Origin: JAAYLN01 sp964592855
GTDB lineage: Bacteria; Verrucomicrobiota; Kiritimatiellia; RFP12; JAAYLN01
Reading direction: 5' to 3'
DNA: 20,266 bases
NCBI GenBank assembly: GCA_964592855.1
Contig: CAZQKI010000072.1
Span: 1-20,266 of the forward strand
Shown: piece after piece, positions 1 through 6,746 of the stretch
Layout of the letters: the number at the start of each line of letters is the position of its first letter
Numbering within the stretch: position 1 is the first letter of the stretch
Notes under the pieces: generated by a model
The model's input: the letters and a program-made list of their open reading frames with translations, nothing else
Databases searched by the model: none
What the model was told of the DNA's origin: nothing
Program-made: the position numbers and the translations under genes

Positions 1-54
1 ACCGACTCGCTCCTGCTCGGCGAGAACATCCTGATGTTTGTCCTGACCCGCTGA
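1..54 (+). CDS. 3' end of an unidentified protein (partial)
   Basis: The first 51 bases read as an open frame of 17 codons that ends with TGA at 52-54. The visible tail finishes in the residues LMFVLTR. It runs the same way as the next two genes and ends 38 bases before the first possible start of the next one, so it is probably the preceding gene of the same operon. Too little is present to name a family. In related operons a MoxR ATPase or a DUF4159-type protein would be usual here, but nothing in this tail proves either. Confidence 0.55.
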   Translation, partial: TDSLLLGENILMFVLTR

Positions 55-92
55 CGGCGTGCCGCCAACCCGATTCTACGACACTCCGCAGC

Positions 93-1043
93 ATGCGAAC
101 GAACCCCGACAGCCCCGTGATACCGCACCCGCCCGCCGCCCGCCCCCGCCGCGCACGGATGCTTGGCGGCCTTGGCGTCTTGGCGAGGATACCGCTGTTG
201 CCCACCGCCCGTGGCCGTCGCGCGGCCATCGCGCTGGCCACCATCGCGCTGCTGGTGAGGATGTCCGCCGCCGCGCCGGGCGAGGACGCCTTCATCCGAA
301 TCTGGGGCATCCACCGCCAGTCGATGGACGACCACGAGGCGGTCGCCGCCGCCTGCCGCGAGGCCATCGTCCGGCGGGGCTCCGGCGAGTCTCCCGCGTT
401 GGGGCACTACCTTCCCGTCGTCCGGACGGTCGAGGGGTGGCGGCTGCTTCAGCTCGGGCGCACCGCCGAAGCCGCCGCCGCATTCGAGGCCGCACTCGAT
501 CCGGCGCGCTCGTCCGAGCCCCTCGTCCACGCCGCCGACGCCCTGGCCCGCCGCTGGCTCTCGCGGATCGACCGGGAGGCCGTGGCGGCGGCGCTCAAGG
601 ACTACCACCGCGAACACGTCGCGTATCCGGATGCGCTCGCGGTCTTCTCCGCCTGGCCCGCGGCGACCCGTCCGCCGCTGCTCGACCGGATGGGCGATCC
701 CTGGAGCTACCGCCTCGCCGGCTTCCAGCGGCTCAAAGTGGGCGGCGAGCAGCGGTACAACCTCTACAGCCGTGCCATCGGGCGGGAAACCTCTTCGCTC
801 GAAGCCGCGCGCGCGCTGCGGCAGCCGGACCTGCCGATCACCTTTGTCCGCAAGAACACGGGCGCCCCGGCCCTGGCCGAGTTCCGGATCGGCGGCGGTA
901 CGAACCGGCTGGTCGTCGTCCAGGAGGGTGCGCGCTCCGGCGGGCTCCGCTTCGTCGCGCTCGACGGACAGGGGCGCTTCGCCCTCCTGTGCGACGACGA
1001 CTTCTGGCTCACGGCCCTGCCGTCGACGGGAGGCCGGCGATGA
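93..1043 (+). CDS. Hypothetical membrane-anchored protein
   Basis: A 316-residue protein that I do not recognise. Residues about 44-60 form a hydrophobic segment after an arginine-rich stretch, which looks like an uncleaved anchor or signal sequence, so the rest probably faces the periplasm. Residues about 100-150 are alanine-rich and helical, like one or two TPR-type repeats. Around residues 168-230 the pattern YP-DAL, then a DPW turn (MGDPWSYR) and tyrosines resembles the C-terminal half of type II pseudopilin-like proteins; this is a weak resemblance. The start is uncertain: no clear ribosome binding site precedes ATG 93, and in-frame alternatives exist at GTG 117, ATG 159 and ATG 261. The stop overlaps the start of the DUF58 gene by 4 bases (ATGA), which supports translational coupling and a shared function. 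Confidence 0.7.
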   Translation: MRTNPDSPVIPHPPAARPRRARMLGGLGVLARIPLLPTARGRRAAIALATIALLVRMSAAAPGEDAFIRIWGIHRQSMDDHEAVAAACREAIVRRGSGESPALGHYLPVVRTVEGWRLLQLGRTAEAAAAFEAALDPARSSEPLVHAADALARRWLSRIDREAVAAALKDYHREHVAYPDALAVFSAWPAATRPPLLDRMGDPWSYRLAGFQRLKVGGEQRYNLYSRAIGRETSSLEAARALRQPDLPITFVRKNTGAPALAEFRIGGGTNRLVVVQEGARSGGLRFVALDGQGRFALLCDDDFWLTALPSTGGRR

Positions 1044-1948
1044 GCGAGACGGGAATCCGAGCCTTCCTCAATCCGGCGCAGATGGCGAAGCTCAACCGCC
1101 TCGCCCTCGAATCGCGCTATGTCGTCGAGGGGACGCTCGCCGGGCGCCACCGCAGCGCCCAGAAGGGGGCCAGCACCGAATTCGCCGACCATCGCGCCTA
1201 CATGGCCGGCGACGACCTGAAGCGGATCGACTGGAAGGTCCTCGGCCGCACCGAGAAATACTACGTGCGCCGCTACCAGGACGAGACCAACCTGCGCGTC
1301 CACCTCCTCGTCGACCGCAGCGGCTCGATGAACTACTCGGCCGATCCGGGGCGGCCGACCAAGTACCGCTACGCCTGCACCCTGGCCGCGGCCATCGGCT
1401 ATGTCGTGCTGAAGGCGCGCGACTCCGTCGGGCTGCACATCTACGGGGAGCGCCTGGATGCCTCCCTCCCCTGCAAGAACGACTTCAACAGCCTGAACAA
1501 CGCGCTGACCGTCCTCCAGAACACCGCGCCGGCGCAGGGGACCGACGGGGCGGCCGTCATGCACCGGGTCGCCGAGTCGATCCGCCGGCGCGCGCTCGTG
1601 GTGATCCTCTCCGACCTGCTCGACGACCCCGACGGCATCATCAAGGCCATCGCCCACTTCCGCGGCAACCATCATGACGTGATCGTCTTCCACATCCTCG
1701 ACCCCGCCGAACTCGACCTCTCGCTCAAGCGCGGCGCCGAATTCCAGGACCTGGAGACCGGCGAGCGGCTGATCGCCGATCCGCGCGCCCTGTCCGACGC
1801 CTACAAGGCGGCCTTCGGCGCCTTCCTCGACACCTACCGCAACGCCTGCGCCGAGCTGAAGGCCGACTACCGCATCTGCCGCACCGACGAGCCCGCCGAC
1901 ACCTTCGTCCGCGCCTACCTCGAGGAGCGCCGCCGCGCCTCGAGGTGA
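1040..1948 (+). CDS. DUF58 domain protein (MoxR-associated, von Willebrand A-like)
   Basis: A 302-residue DUF58 protein. Residues 49-80 carry the family signature (FADHRAYMAGDDLKRIDW followed by RTEKYYVRRY). Residues 90-100 give a metal-dependent adhesion-type motif, D92-x-S94-x-S96 (VDRSGSM). A later TDG turn (AQGTDG) and the strand VVILSDLLDD complete a von Willebrand A-like metal site. No membrane segment is visible, so it is probably cytosolic. DUF58 proteins usually work with a MoxR AAA+ ATPase and membrane VWA proteins (BatA/BatB type). Those usual downstream partners are absent here: the next gene belongs to a restriction-modification system, suggesting that an insertion cut the operon or that it ends here. 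The start is fixed by the ATGA overlap with the gene before and by the family N-terminus; the same frame is open further upstream, but that part is a shadow of the preceding gene. Confidence 0.9.
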   Translation: MSETGIRAFLNPAQMAKLNRLALESRYVVEGTLAGRHRSAQKGASTEFADHRAYMAGDDLKRIDWKVLGRTEKYYVRRYQDETNLRVHLLVDRSGSMNYSADPGRPTKYRYACTLAAAIGYVVLKARDSVGLHIYGERLDASLPCKNDFNSLNNALTVLQNTAPAQGTDGAAVMHRVAESIRRRALVVILSDLLDDPDGIIKAIAHFRGNHHDVIVFHILDPAELDLSLKRGAEFQDLETGERLIADPRALSDAYKAAFGAFLDTYRNACAELKADYRICRTDEPADTFVRAYLEERRRASR

Positions 1949-2017
1949 CCGCGCCACCTGCCGTTTGACTGAACGGAGAGATGGGGGCGAGGCGAGAGCG
2001 ATGAGACAAAAAATGTA

Positions 2018-2043
2018 GTTTACACGAGTGTAGACTATAAGTA
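2018..2043 (+). promoter_or_regulatory. Putative C-box operator before the methyltransferase operon
   Basis: The 11-mer GACTATAAGTA at 2033-2043 differs at only two positions from GACTATAGGTG at 5212-5222, and the match extends on both sides (AGACTATA, A or G, GT, A or G, ACA). Upstream a poor half-match (GAGTGTA) sits where a second box would be. The similarity links this promoter to the controller protein gene at 4934-5173. The TATAAG inside the box could be the -10 element of the methyltransferase promoter, so binding here would repress it. Single C-boxes before methyltransferase genes are known from Esp1396I-type systems; the role here is inferred. Confidence 0.6.
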
Positions 2044-2074
2044 ACATCTTGGCGTTTACAAGAACGACAGACCA

Positions 2075-2977
2075 ATGAACAATCTCGCATTGAAATTGCC
2101 AACGCCAGACGAGCTGCCGGGTATTTACACGGAGGCATTCCACCCTTTGTCAATCTGTTCGTCCGAAGTCTCCGGTCTTAAAGTCTACGCAACAGCCCGA
2201 GGTGTTGTCTTCAATGCTGACTGTCTGAAGGTATTGCCTCAAATCGAAGCTGCGTCCGTCGATACCGTTTTTGCTGATCCGCCATTTAACCTCGATAAAC
2301 GATACGGAGCCAAGGTTAACGACAATCTCTCCGAGCAGGCCTATTTGACGTGGAGCAAGGCGTGGATCAAGGAGTGTATTCGCGTTCTGAAGCCGGGCGG
2401 TGCTCTATTTATTTACAACCTTCCGAAATGGAACATCCTGCTGGGGTCCTATGCGAATGAGGAAGGACTGTTGTTCCGGCACTGGATCGCGGTGAACATC
2501 AAATTGAGTTTGCCTATCCAAGGACGTTTGTATCCATCACATTACAGTCTGCTCTATTACACAAAAGGAAAGCCAAAGACGTTTCGGAAGATTCGCACGC
2601 CGATCAAGGTCTGCCGGCATTGCTCGAAGGAACTGAAAGACTATGGCGGCCACCGGGACGCTATGAATCCTAACGGCGTAAACTTGACTGATGTCTGGGA
2701 TGACATTCCGCCAGTCAGGCATCGAAAGTTCAAGAGCGAGAAACGGTCGGAAAATCAGCTTTCGACCAAGCTTGTTAATCGTGTCGTTCAAATGTCAACC
2801 CAAGAGGGGGACATTGTGCTGGATCCGTTCGGTGGAAGTGGAACCACCTTTGATGTGTGCGAACGGAGCAACCGCTACTGGATCGGCATCGAGAAAGAGA
2901 ACTGCGACGCGATCATCGAAAGGCTTTCAACGCTGCACATCTGCCCGCATGAACACGACGATTTCATTGAGGGGTGA
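2075..2977 (+). CDS. Type II DNA methyltransferase, beta class (amino-methyltransferase)
   Basis: A 300-residue DNA amino-methyltransferase that transfers a methyl group from S-adenosylmethionine to adenine N6 or cytosine N4. Motif IV is DPPF at residues 68-71 (ADPPFNLDKRYG), followed by VLKPGGALFIY. The SAM-binding motif I comes near the C-terminus as DPFGGSGTT at 250-258. Catalytic motif before SAM motif is the beta-class order. Between them lie a possible target-recognition region and a short Cys pair (CRHC, 180-183). DPPF is commoner in N6-adenine enzymes, yet the neighbouring BamHI-like nuclease would need protection of GGATCC, for which N4-cytosine methylation is known in BamHI. The base cannot be decided by eye. 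It overlaps the first possible start codon of the next methyltransferase. Codon and base composition are clearly less GC-rich than in the flanking operons, a sign of transfer. Only a weak ribosome binding site precedes ATG 2075. Confidence 0.9.
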   Translation: MNNLALKLPTPDELPGIYTEAFHPLSICSSEVSGLKVYATARGVVFNADCLKVLPQIEAASVDTVFADPPFNLDKRYGAKVNDNLSEQAYLTWSKAWIKECIRVLKPGGALFIYNLPKWNILLGSYANEEGLLFRHWIAVNIKLSLPIQGRLYPSHYSLLYYTKGKPKTFRKIRTPIKVCRHCSKELKDYGGHRDAMNPNGVNLTDVWDDIPPVRHRKFKSEKRSENQLSTKLVNRVVQMSTQEGDIVLDPFGGSGTTFDVCERSNRYWIGIEKENCDAIIERLSTLHICPHEHDDFIEG

Positions 2978-2985
2978 AGCAATAC

Positions 2986-4341
2986 ATGAAACCACCTGCC
3001 GAGGTTCTGTCACAAGGGTTGGCTGAACATGTGTTCTCTGCCGATCGCGAACTCATACCGGACATCGACGACTACTACGAATTGGAACTGGCGTTCTATG
3101 AGAACCAGATTCTTGATGAACGGGAATTGGTTCAGAACGCAGCCTATTTCGCGAGCGCCGGCGGCAGGGTCACGCGTCATTTCCAGATGTGCGCGGGCGA
3201 ATCATTAAGGCTGCCCGGCCACTCATCCTCGCGCCTGAAGTCATTCTTCGAGAAGAACATATTCCGTACCGGATATGCGACACACGGGTTGTTTCCATAT
3301 CGAGGCAAGTTTCATCCGCAGATGATCAAAGGCCTGATGAACACCATGGGGTTAAGGCCGGGTGACACCGTGCTGGACCCGATGATGGGATCCGGGACAG
3401 TCGCGGTCGAAGCTTCCTTAATGGGAATACATTCCCTTGGTTTTGACGCAAGCCCGTTCTGCCGCTTCATGGCGCAGACCAAAATCGATGCGTTAACCAT
3501 GTCTCTGGACAGGGCTCGCAAGGCGGCCGACAATGCCGATGCCGTATTCGCGTATTTCAAGAAGCGGGGCAGCCCCGTCAGCGGACGGAACCCGGCAAGG
3601 GCCGCACACCTTCATTATGCCGACGAGGTGATGGAGGAGCCGTCGGAGTACCTGGCTGGCAAGCTGGATCTGCTTGCCGGCAAAGACAGGGAGACTGCCG
3701 AGACCTACAGTTTCCTGTTGTTGGCGTACCTGGATGCCGCGGGATATGCCGAGCGGAGCGAACGCAAGGCCCCCATCGAGCAGTTCCGCGCCATTCTCGA
3801 ACGCTATGTTTTTGTGGCGGATAAGATCCAAGCCTTTCTCAAGCGGGACCAATCGCCTCCGGGGCGCGCTCGGATCATGCAAGGCGACGCACGTTCGCTG
3901 CCCGTCAAGGATGCGAGCGTCGACGGTATCATTTCTTCGCCGCCGTACAGTTTTGCAATTGATTACTTGGACAACGACGCGTTTCATCTGAATTATCTGG
4001 GTGTCGATGTCGAACAGCTTCAGGAATCGATGGTGGGGCTGCGCGGCAAATCGCTGCCGGAAAAGTTTGCGCTCTACCGGGATGACATGAAGCGCGTGGT
4101 TGCGGAGTGTTCGCGGGTGCTGAAACGCGGTGCGATCTGCACGATCATCGTGGGAACGAACAGTAACCAGATCGGCAGGATACTCAAGCAGTCACCCGAT
4201 GAAGTCGAGGGACTGGACGAAATGCTCGTGCGCATGGGCAAAGAATCGGGACTGTCCTTGGTTCGCACGATGCAGCGCAGCATCATGGGCATGTCCAACA
4301 CCATGCGGCGCGAGCAGATCCTGCTGATGCAAAAAATGTGA
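2986..4341 (+). CDS. Second DNA methyltransferase, SPPY type (probable N4-cytosine)
   Basis: A 451-residue methyltransferase. From the ATG start, residues about 98-115 hold a motif X-like stretch (HGLFPYRGKFHPQ), residues 131-138 the SAM-binding motif I (DPMMGSGT), and residues 318-321 the catalytic SPPY followed by DY. SPPY is typical of N4-cytosine methyltransferases. The order X, I, IV with about 180 residues between I and IV, which could hold the recognition domain, differs from the beta-class enzyme just before it, so the two are not recent duplicates. A GTG at 2974 overlaps the previous stop and could also start the protein (455 residues). I prefer ATG 2986 because GAGGGG at 2969-2974 lies a suitable distance before it. 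The gene ends 2 bases from the stop of the convergent nuclease gene. It may share methylation of the nuclease's site or modify a different one. Confidence 0.85.
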   Translation: MKPPAEVLSQGLAEHVFSADRELIPDIDDYYELELAFYENQILDERELVQNAAYFASAGGRVTRHFQMCAGESLRLPGHSSSRLKSFFEKNIFRTGYATHGLFPYRGKFHPQMIKGLMNTMGLRPGDTVLDPMMGSGTVAVEASLMGIHSLGFDASPFCRFMAQTKIDALTMSLDRARKAADNADAVFAYFKKRGSPVSGRNPARAAHLHYADEVMEEPSEYLAGKLDLLAGKDRETAETYSFLLLAYLDAAGYAERSERKAPIEQFRAILERYVFVADKIQAFLKRDQSPPGRARIMQGDARSLPVKDASVDGIISSPPYSFAIDYLDNDAFHLNYLGVDVEQLQESMVGLRGKSLPEKFALYRDDMKRVVAECSRVLKRGAICTIIVGTNSNQIGRILKQSPDEVEGLDEMLVRMGKESGLSLVRTMQRSIMGMSNTMRREQILLMQKM

Positions 4342-4343
4342 GG

Positions 4344-4937
4344 TCAGCGCAGGGCGCGGCCGTCCGTGCCCTTCTTGATATGGGGTACGTCCAAGCTGAG
4401 GGCATCATGCTCGATTTCGATCACGGCCAGCACGCCTTCCTTGACGCGCAGAGACTGCCACACGGGAAAGTAGGGTTGGATCTCGGCATAGTTTCCAATC
4501 CGGTCGGTCAGATAGAAATACATGGCGCGGGACGGGATGACCAGAACGCCACCGATGAACGCTTCGGTGATCAGTCCCAGAGCCCTCTTGTTGAGGGCGC
4601 GGTGACTTGAGGAGATGTTTCCGGTCTCCCATTCGAGGCACAGCAGCTTGCCCTTTTCAACGCATGTGGCGTCGATAGGCCCCGGCTTCCTCTCCTGGGC
4701 GGGGCTGAACCGCATTTCCAAGCTCCATCCGAGTTTCTTCAGGTCGGCCATGCACGATTTCTTGATCGGCACAACGCCATTGGCCTGCTTCTTGGCGTGC
4801 AAGGTGAATGTTCCGCTTCCTTCCGGCCATTCAACGTCGGCAATCGCTTTGCAGATCTGGGCGTGCCGGGCTTCCCACTCAGGGCTTACTCCGAAAGGCC
4901 CGGCTTTGATCAGGTACGTCGTTCTCAGAACCTTCAT
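4344..4937 (-). CDS. BamHI-like type II restriction endonuclease (predicted GGATCC)
   Basis: A 197-residue homologue of BamHI, recognised from remembered BamHI sequence and structure. Shared stretches include NGVVPIK (53-59), GPID (86-89), EWETGNISSSHRALNK (102-117), YLTDR (142-146), QPYF and KGTDG. The catalytic set is D89, E102 and E104, matching BamHI D94, E111 and E113, with the family's unusual glutamate in place of the common lysine; E74 may match BamHI E77. The base-contacting residues N116, S118, R122, D154, R155 and D196 of BamHI correspond to N107, S109, R113, D145, R146 and D192 here. All are kept, so cleavage of GGATCC is predicted. The protein ends five residues after D192, so the C-terminal arm that BamHI has is shorter. 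Its start overlaps the controller stop by 4 bases (ATGA), giving a C-R operon. Confidence 0.93.
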   Translation of the reverse strand: MKVLRTTYLIKAGPFGVSPEWEARHAQICKAIADVEWPEGSGTFTLHAKKQANGVVPIKKSCMADLKKLGWSLEMRFSPAQERKPGPIDATCVEKGKLLCLEWETGNISSSHRALNKRALGLITEAFIGGVLVIPSRAMYFYLTDRIGNYAEIQPYFPVWQSLRVKEGVLAVIEIEHDALSLDVPHIKKGTDGRALR

Positions 4938-5173
4938 TTCCGCCCCTTCTCAACATCCGCGAAGAGAGTTTGGAGGTTACAACCCAAGGCGAGTGCCAGT
5001 TTCTCGATGTTTTGCAGCGAGACATTGCGGGTTCCCCGTTCGATATCCGCGATGTACGTTCGGTGCAGTTCGGCTTTTTCCGCAAGCTCTTCCTGTGTCA
5101 GGTCGAGCAAAAGCCGTTTGGACCGGATTGCACGGCCGAAGCGAACTAAGATGTCGGGAGTGGGCGAATTCAT
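4934..5173 (-). CDS. Restriction-modification controller (C) protein, XRE family
   Basis: A 79-residue helix-turn-helix protein with the typical C-protein core: LTQEELAEKAELHRTYIADIE followed by RGTRNVSLQNIEKLALALG. Controller proteins bind C-boxes as dimers, first activating and then repressing their own operon, which delays nuclease production until the host DNA is methylated. The ATG at 5173 gives the usual family length; an in-frame GTG at 5188 would add five residues but lies inside the promoter. The -10-like AATAAT (5183-5178, minus strand) ends only 4 bases before this ATG, so the message is probably leaderless, as known for several C genes. It overlaps the nuclease gene by 4 bases and is transcribed with it. 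Matching operators lie upstream (5197-5222) and before the methyltransferase genes. Confidence 0.93.
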   Translation of the reverse strand: MNSPTPDILVRFGRAIRSKRLLLDLTQEELAEKAELHRTYIADIERGTRNVSLQNIEKLALALGCNLQTLFADVEKGRK

Positions 5174-5177
5174 GCAA

Positions 5178-5222
5178 ATTATTGTCACGCTTTGCAGACT
5201 TTGAGTCTATAGACTATAGGTG
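5178..5222 (-). promoter_or_regulatory. Twin C-box operator and promoter of the C-R operon
   Basis: Read on the minus strand, two 11-bp boxes, CACCTATAGTC (5222-5212) and GACTCAAAGTC (5207-5197), are separated by the 4-bp spacer TATA. The second is a GACT-N3-AGTC inverted repeat, and the join contains the palindrome GTCTATAGAC. Known C-protein operators (AhdI, Esp1396I) have the same design of two roughly 11-bp boxes with a 4-bp spacer. The -10-like AATAAT lies at 5183-5178 and the expected -35 area falls in the promoter-proximal box. Binding at the distal box would therefore activate and binding at the proximal box repress. The layout is seen; the regulatory behaviour is inferred from the family. 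Confidence 0.8.
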
Positions 5223-5337
5223 ACAATCGGAGATGCTTGAGTCGCATGTACAACCTCCGGCCTGTGCAAGTGGAGGGTTCGGGGTTCAGTGGGGCCTCTG
5301 GTCGGCTTTGCCGGCCAGTTGGATCAAGGAGGAGAAC

Positions 5338-5372
5338 AATCTTTGTCGCGAGTTTTGTTTTGAGCTTTGTCG
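5338..5372. repeat. Dispersed 35-bp intergenic repeat, copy 1
   Basis: This 35-bp stretch matches 19687-19721 with only three mismatches. It contains three spaced CTTTGTC or TTTTGTT units. Both copies lie outside genes. It probably belongs to a dispersed intergenic repeat family of this genome. The surrounding bases 5231-5462 hold no gene I can support. Confidence 0.7.
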
Positions 5373-5462
5373 GCGAAGGGTACGACAAGGCAGGTCGAAC
5401 CGACCGAATGGGGTCACGACGGGATGCACGCGACTCGTTCTCCGTTATCGTCGCCCGCTCTC

Positions 5463-5521
5463 GTTCGCCGATTCACTCGCGCGTGACGGTGCCGTCGTCG
5501 TGGTCGTCGGGGGCGATGGCG
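5463..5521. repeat. 59-bp direct repeat, left copy (copy of SSS gene 3' end)
   Basis: These 59 bases are identical, base for base, to 9262-9320, in the same orientation. The right copy is the end of the SSS transporter gene, covering its last 16 codons, the stop and 10 bases beyond. The left copy therefore is a displaced fragment of that gene end. The match stops at 5521/9320. Confidence 0.95.
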
Positions 5522-5557
5522 ACGACGGCACCGTCACGCGCGAGTGAATCGGCGAAC
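5463..5557. repeat. Perfect 37-bp inverted repeat (fold-back)
   Basis: Bases 5463-5499 are the exact reverse complement of 5521-5557, with a 21-base loop at 5500-5520. The left arm belongs to the 59-bp direct repeat; the right arm is an inverted copy of its first 37 bases. Either strand would form a very stable hairpin. It may have arisen by template switching, or it may be a foldback artefact of sequencing or assembly. Confidence 0.93.
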
Positions 5558-5586
5558 TGGGAATTTGGGATCGCGCCTCAACATTG

Positions 5587-5728
5587 GATTCCGCTGAACA
5601 AGTCGCCTCTACCCCCTCGTTCTCGTCGTCGTCCTCGTCCTCGTTCTCGAAAACCTCAGGGAAATCGAGTACGAGGACTAAGGACGAGGACGATCACAGT
5701 CCATGGAACTGACTTTTTCAGCGGAATC
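5587..5728. mobile_element. MITE-like element, copy 1 (142 bp)
   Basis: The element is bounded by 18-bp terminal inverted repeats with one mismatch: GATTCCGCTGAACAAGTC at 5587-5604 and the complement of GATTCCGCTGAAAAAGTC at 5711-5728. The inside is a long imperfect palindrome of CTCGTC/GACGAG units, with a short AAAACC-AGGGAAAT centre. A clearly related copy lies in the opposite orientation at 7366-7500. There is no coding capacity and no clear target-site duplication. The structure is that of a non-autonomous palindromic element; which transposase would move it is unknown. Confidence 0.7.
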
Positions 5729-6746
5729 ATACTTTGACAAGCCACCCTCAAAAGCAACATTTTGGTCGGAGAGTGGTGAGTGGGGAGCAGGGGAAGAACT
5801 GGACTCCGCCGTCCCCGGCGGTGGCGAATGGAGCGGTCGTTCCGACTTCTAATTCGCTACGGTGGAGGACCGCCGGGTCCACATCCTCATTAGGCGCGCG
5901 TCATCCGTACGCGTCGCCGTAAGAGTCAACCGTTTTGTGGATGTGTCGTGAAAACTTCTGAATCCGCCGGTTTGGCCATGCCCCTGAAGAACCGCAGATG
6001 TCCCGCTGCGCGGGCGCATAACCCGACGAATCATGATCTCCGAATGTCGAGGTTAGGCATCCGCAGCACCCCGCTATCCTGCGAAATTCTGCGGTTCAGT
6101 ATTCTGCGGTTCTGCGGTTTTGCCGGAAGAAGACGAAGAAAGCGGTCATTTTCGAACCGGCTGAAGAAAATCCCCTTCAAATCGGCGGTGACACCGGGTC
6201 CCACATCGGTTCGCTCCTCCTCTGCCGACCGGCGTCAAAAAATGGGGCGAGGCGTCCCCGCCGAGCCGCAGATCATCGGCTGGTGCCTCGGTTCACCCTC
6301 GCCGCATGCGCATCACTCGCACCCCCTGCCACCAATCGATTGCGAAAAGCGCCCTTGATGAAATGTCGCGCGGGGACTATCTTAACGCCAAGGCGCCATC
6401 GGCTTCCACCTGATTTCACATTTTTTCGTCCGCGCGCAAACATTTGCGCGTCCGGCGGCGTCGATCCCATCAGAAAGGATTTGGGGATTGAGCGGTTCGG
6501 AACGAACAGACCTGAAACGGATGGCCGCCTTCCAATCCTCCGACGATTTTGACTGTAGGATATGGGTGATGTAAGATGCAAAATCAATGTTTGCGGGCGC
6601 TGGCATCCGGGAACGGTCGCCCGGTCGCTGCCCTACGGGCGGATCGTGTCCCTTGGCCTTATGGCTAGAATGATTGCGGGTACGGTACCCGCCGGGTTTG
6701 GAGCCCCTCGGGAGTATGCACATGTAGAGGAAAGGCAAGAAGGTCT
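5729..6746. other. Long non-coding stretch with hairpins and short repeats
   Basis: About 1 kb without a gene I can support. Visible structure: three tightly spaced copies of TTCTGCGGTT between 6086 and 6119, with an inverted relative (AAGAACCGCAGA) near 5987-5998; an 18-bp palindrome CGCGCAAACATTTGCGCG at 6433-6450; an imperfect hairpin at 6609-6652 with arms beginning GGGAACGGTC and ending ATCGTGTCCC; and a 17-bp palindrome at 6676-6692. Several ORFs cross this area but show no recognisable protein features. Confidence 0.6.
6676..6692. promoter_or_regulatory. Palindrome upstream of the ribbon-helix-helix gene
   Basis: GCGGGTACGGTACCCGC is a perfect 8-bp inverted repeat around a single base. 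It lies 54 bases before the start at 6747. Ribbon-helix-helix antitoxins usually bind palindromes in their own promoters, so this is a candidate operator. It could equally be a generic intergenic hairpin; no clear -10 or -35 could be assigned. Confidence 0.35.

Noticed and set aside
59..1039. Upstream extension of the DUF58 reading frame
   Set aside because: The extension is arginine/proline-rich shadow of the gene at 93-1043; the DUF58 family start and ATGA overlap fix 1040.
764..2143. Long minus-strand frame opposite the DUF58 gene
   Set aside because: It is valine/glycine-rich antisense of a GC-rich gene with no protein features of its own.
5174..5188. GTG start at 5188 for the C protein
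   Set aside because: It would lie in the promoter, overlapping the -10-like AATAAT, and the ATG at 5173 gives the normal C-protein length.
5237..5737. Plus-strand frame across the fold-back and the MITE-like element
   Set aside because: The frame consists of repeat sequence and low-complexity arginine/proline/serine codons; no start signal or domain.
5986..6119. CRISPR-like short repeats with TTCTGCGGTT units
   Set aside because: Units are 10 bases, nearly contiguous and without regular unique spacers; no cas genes are present.
6273..6587. Minus-strand frame of 104 codons in the intergenic stretch
   Set aside because: No ribosome binding site or recognisable motif, and it crosses palindromes; treated as non-coding.
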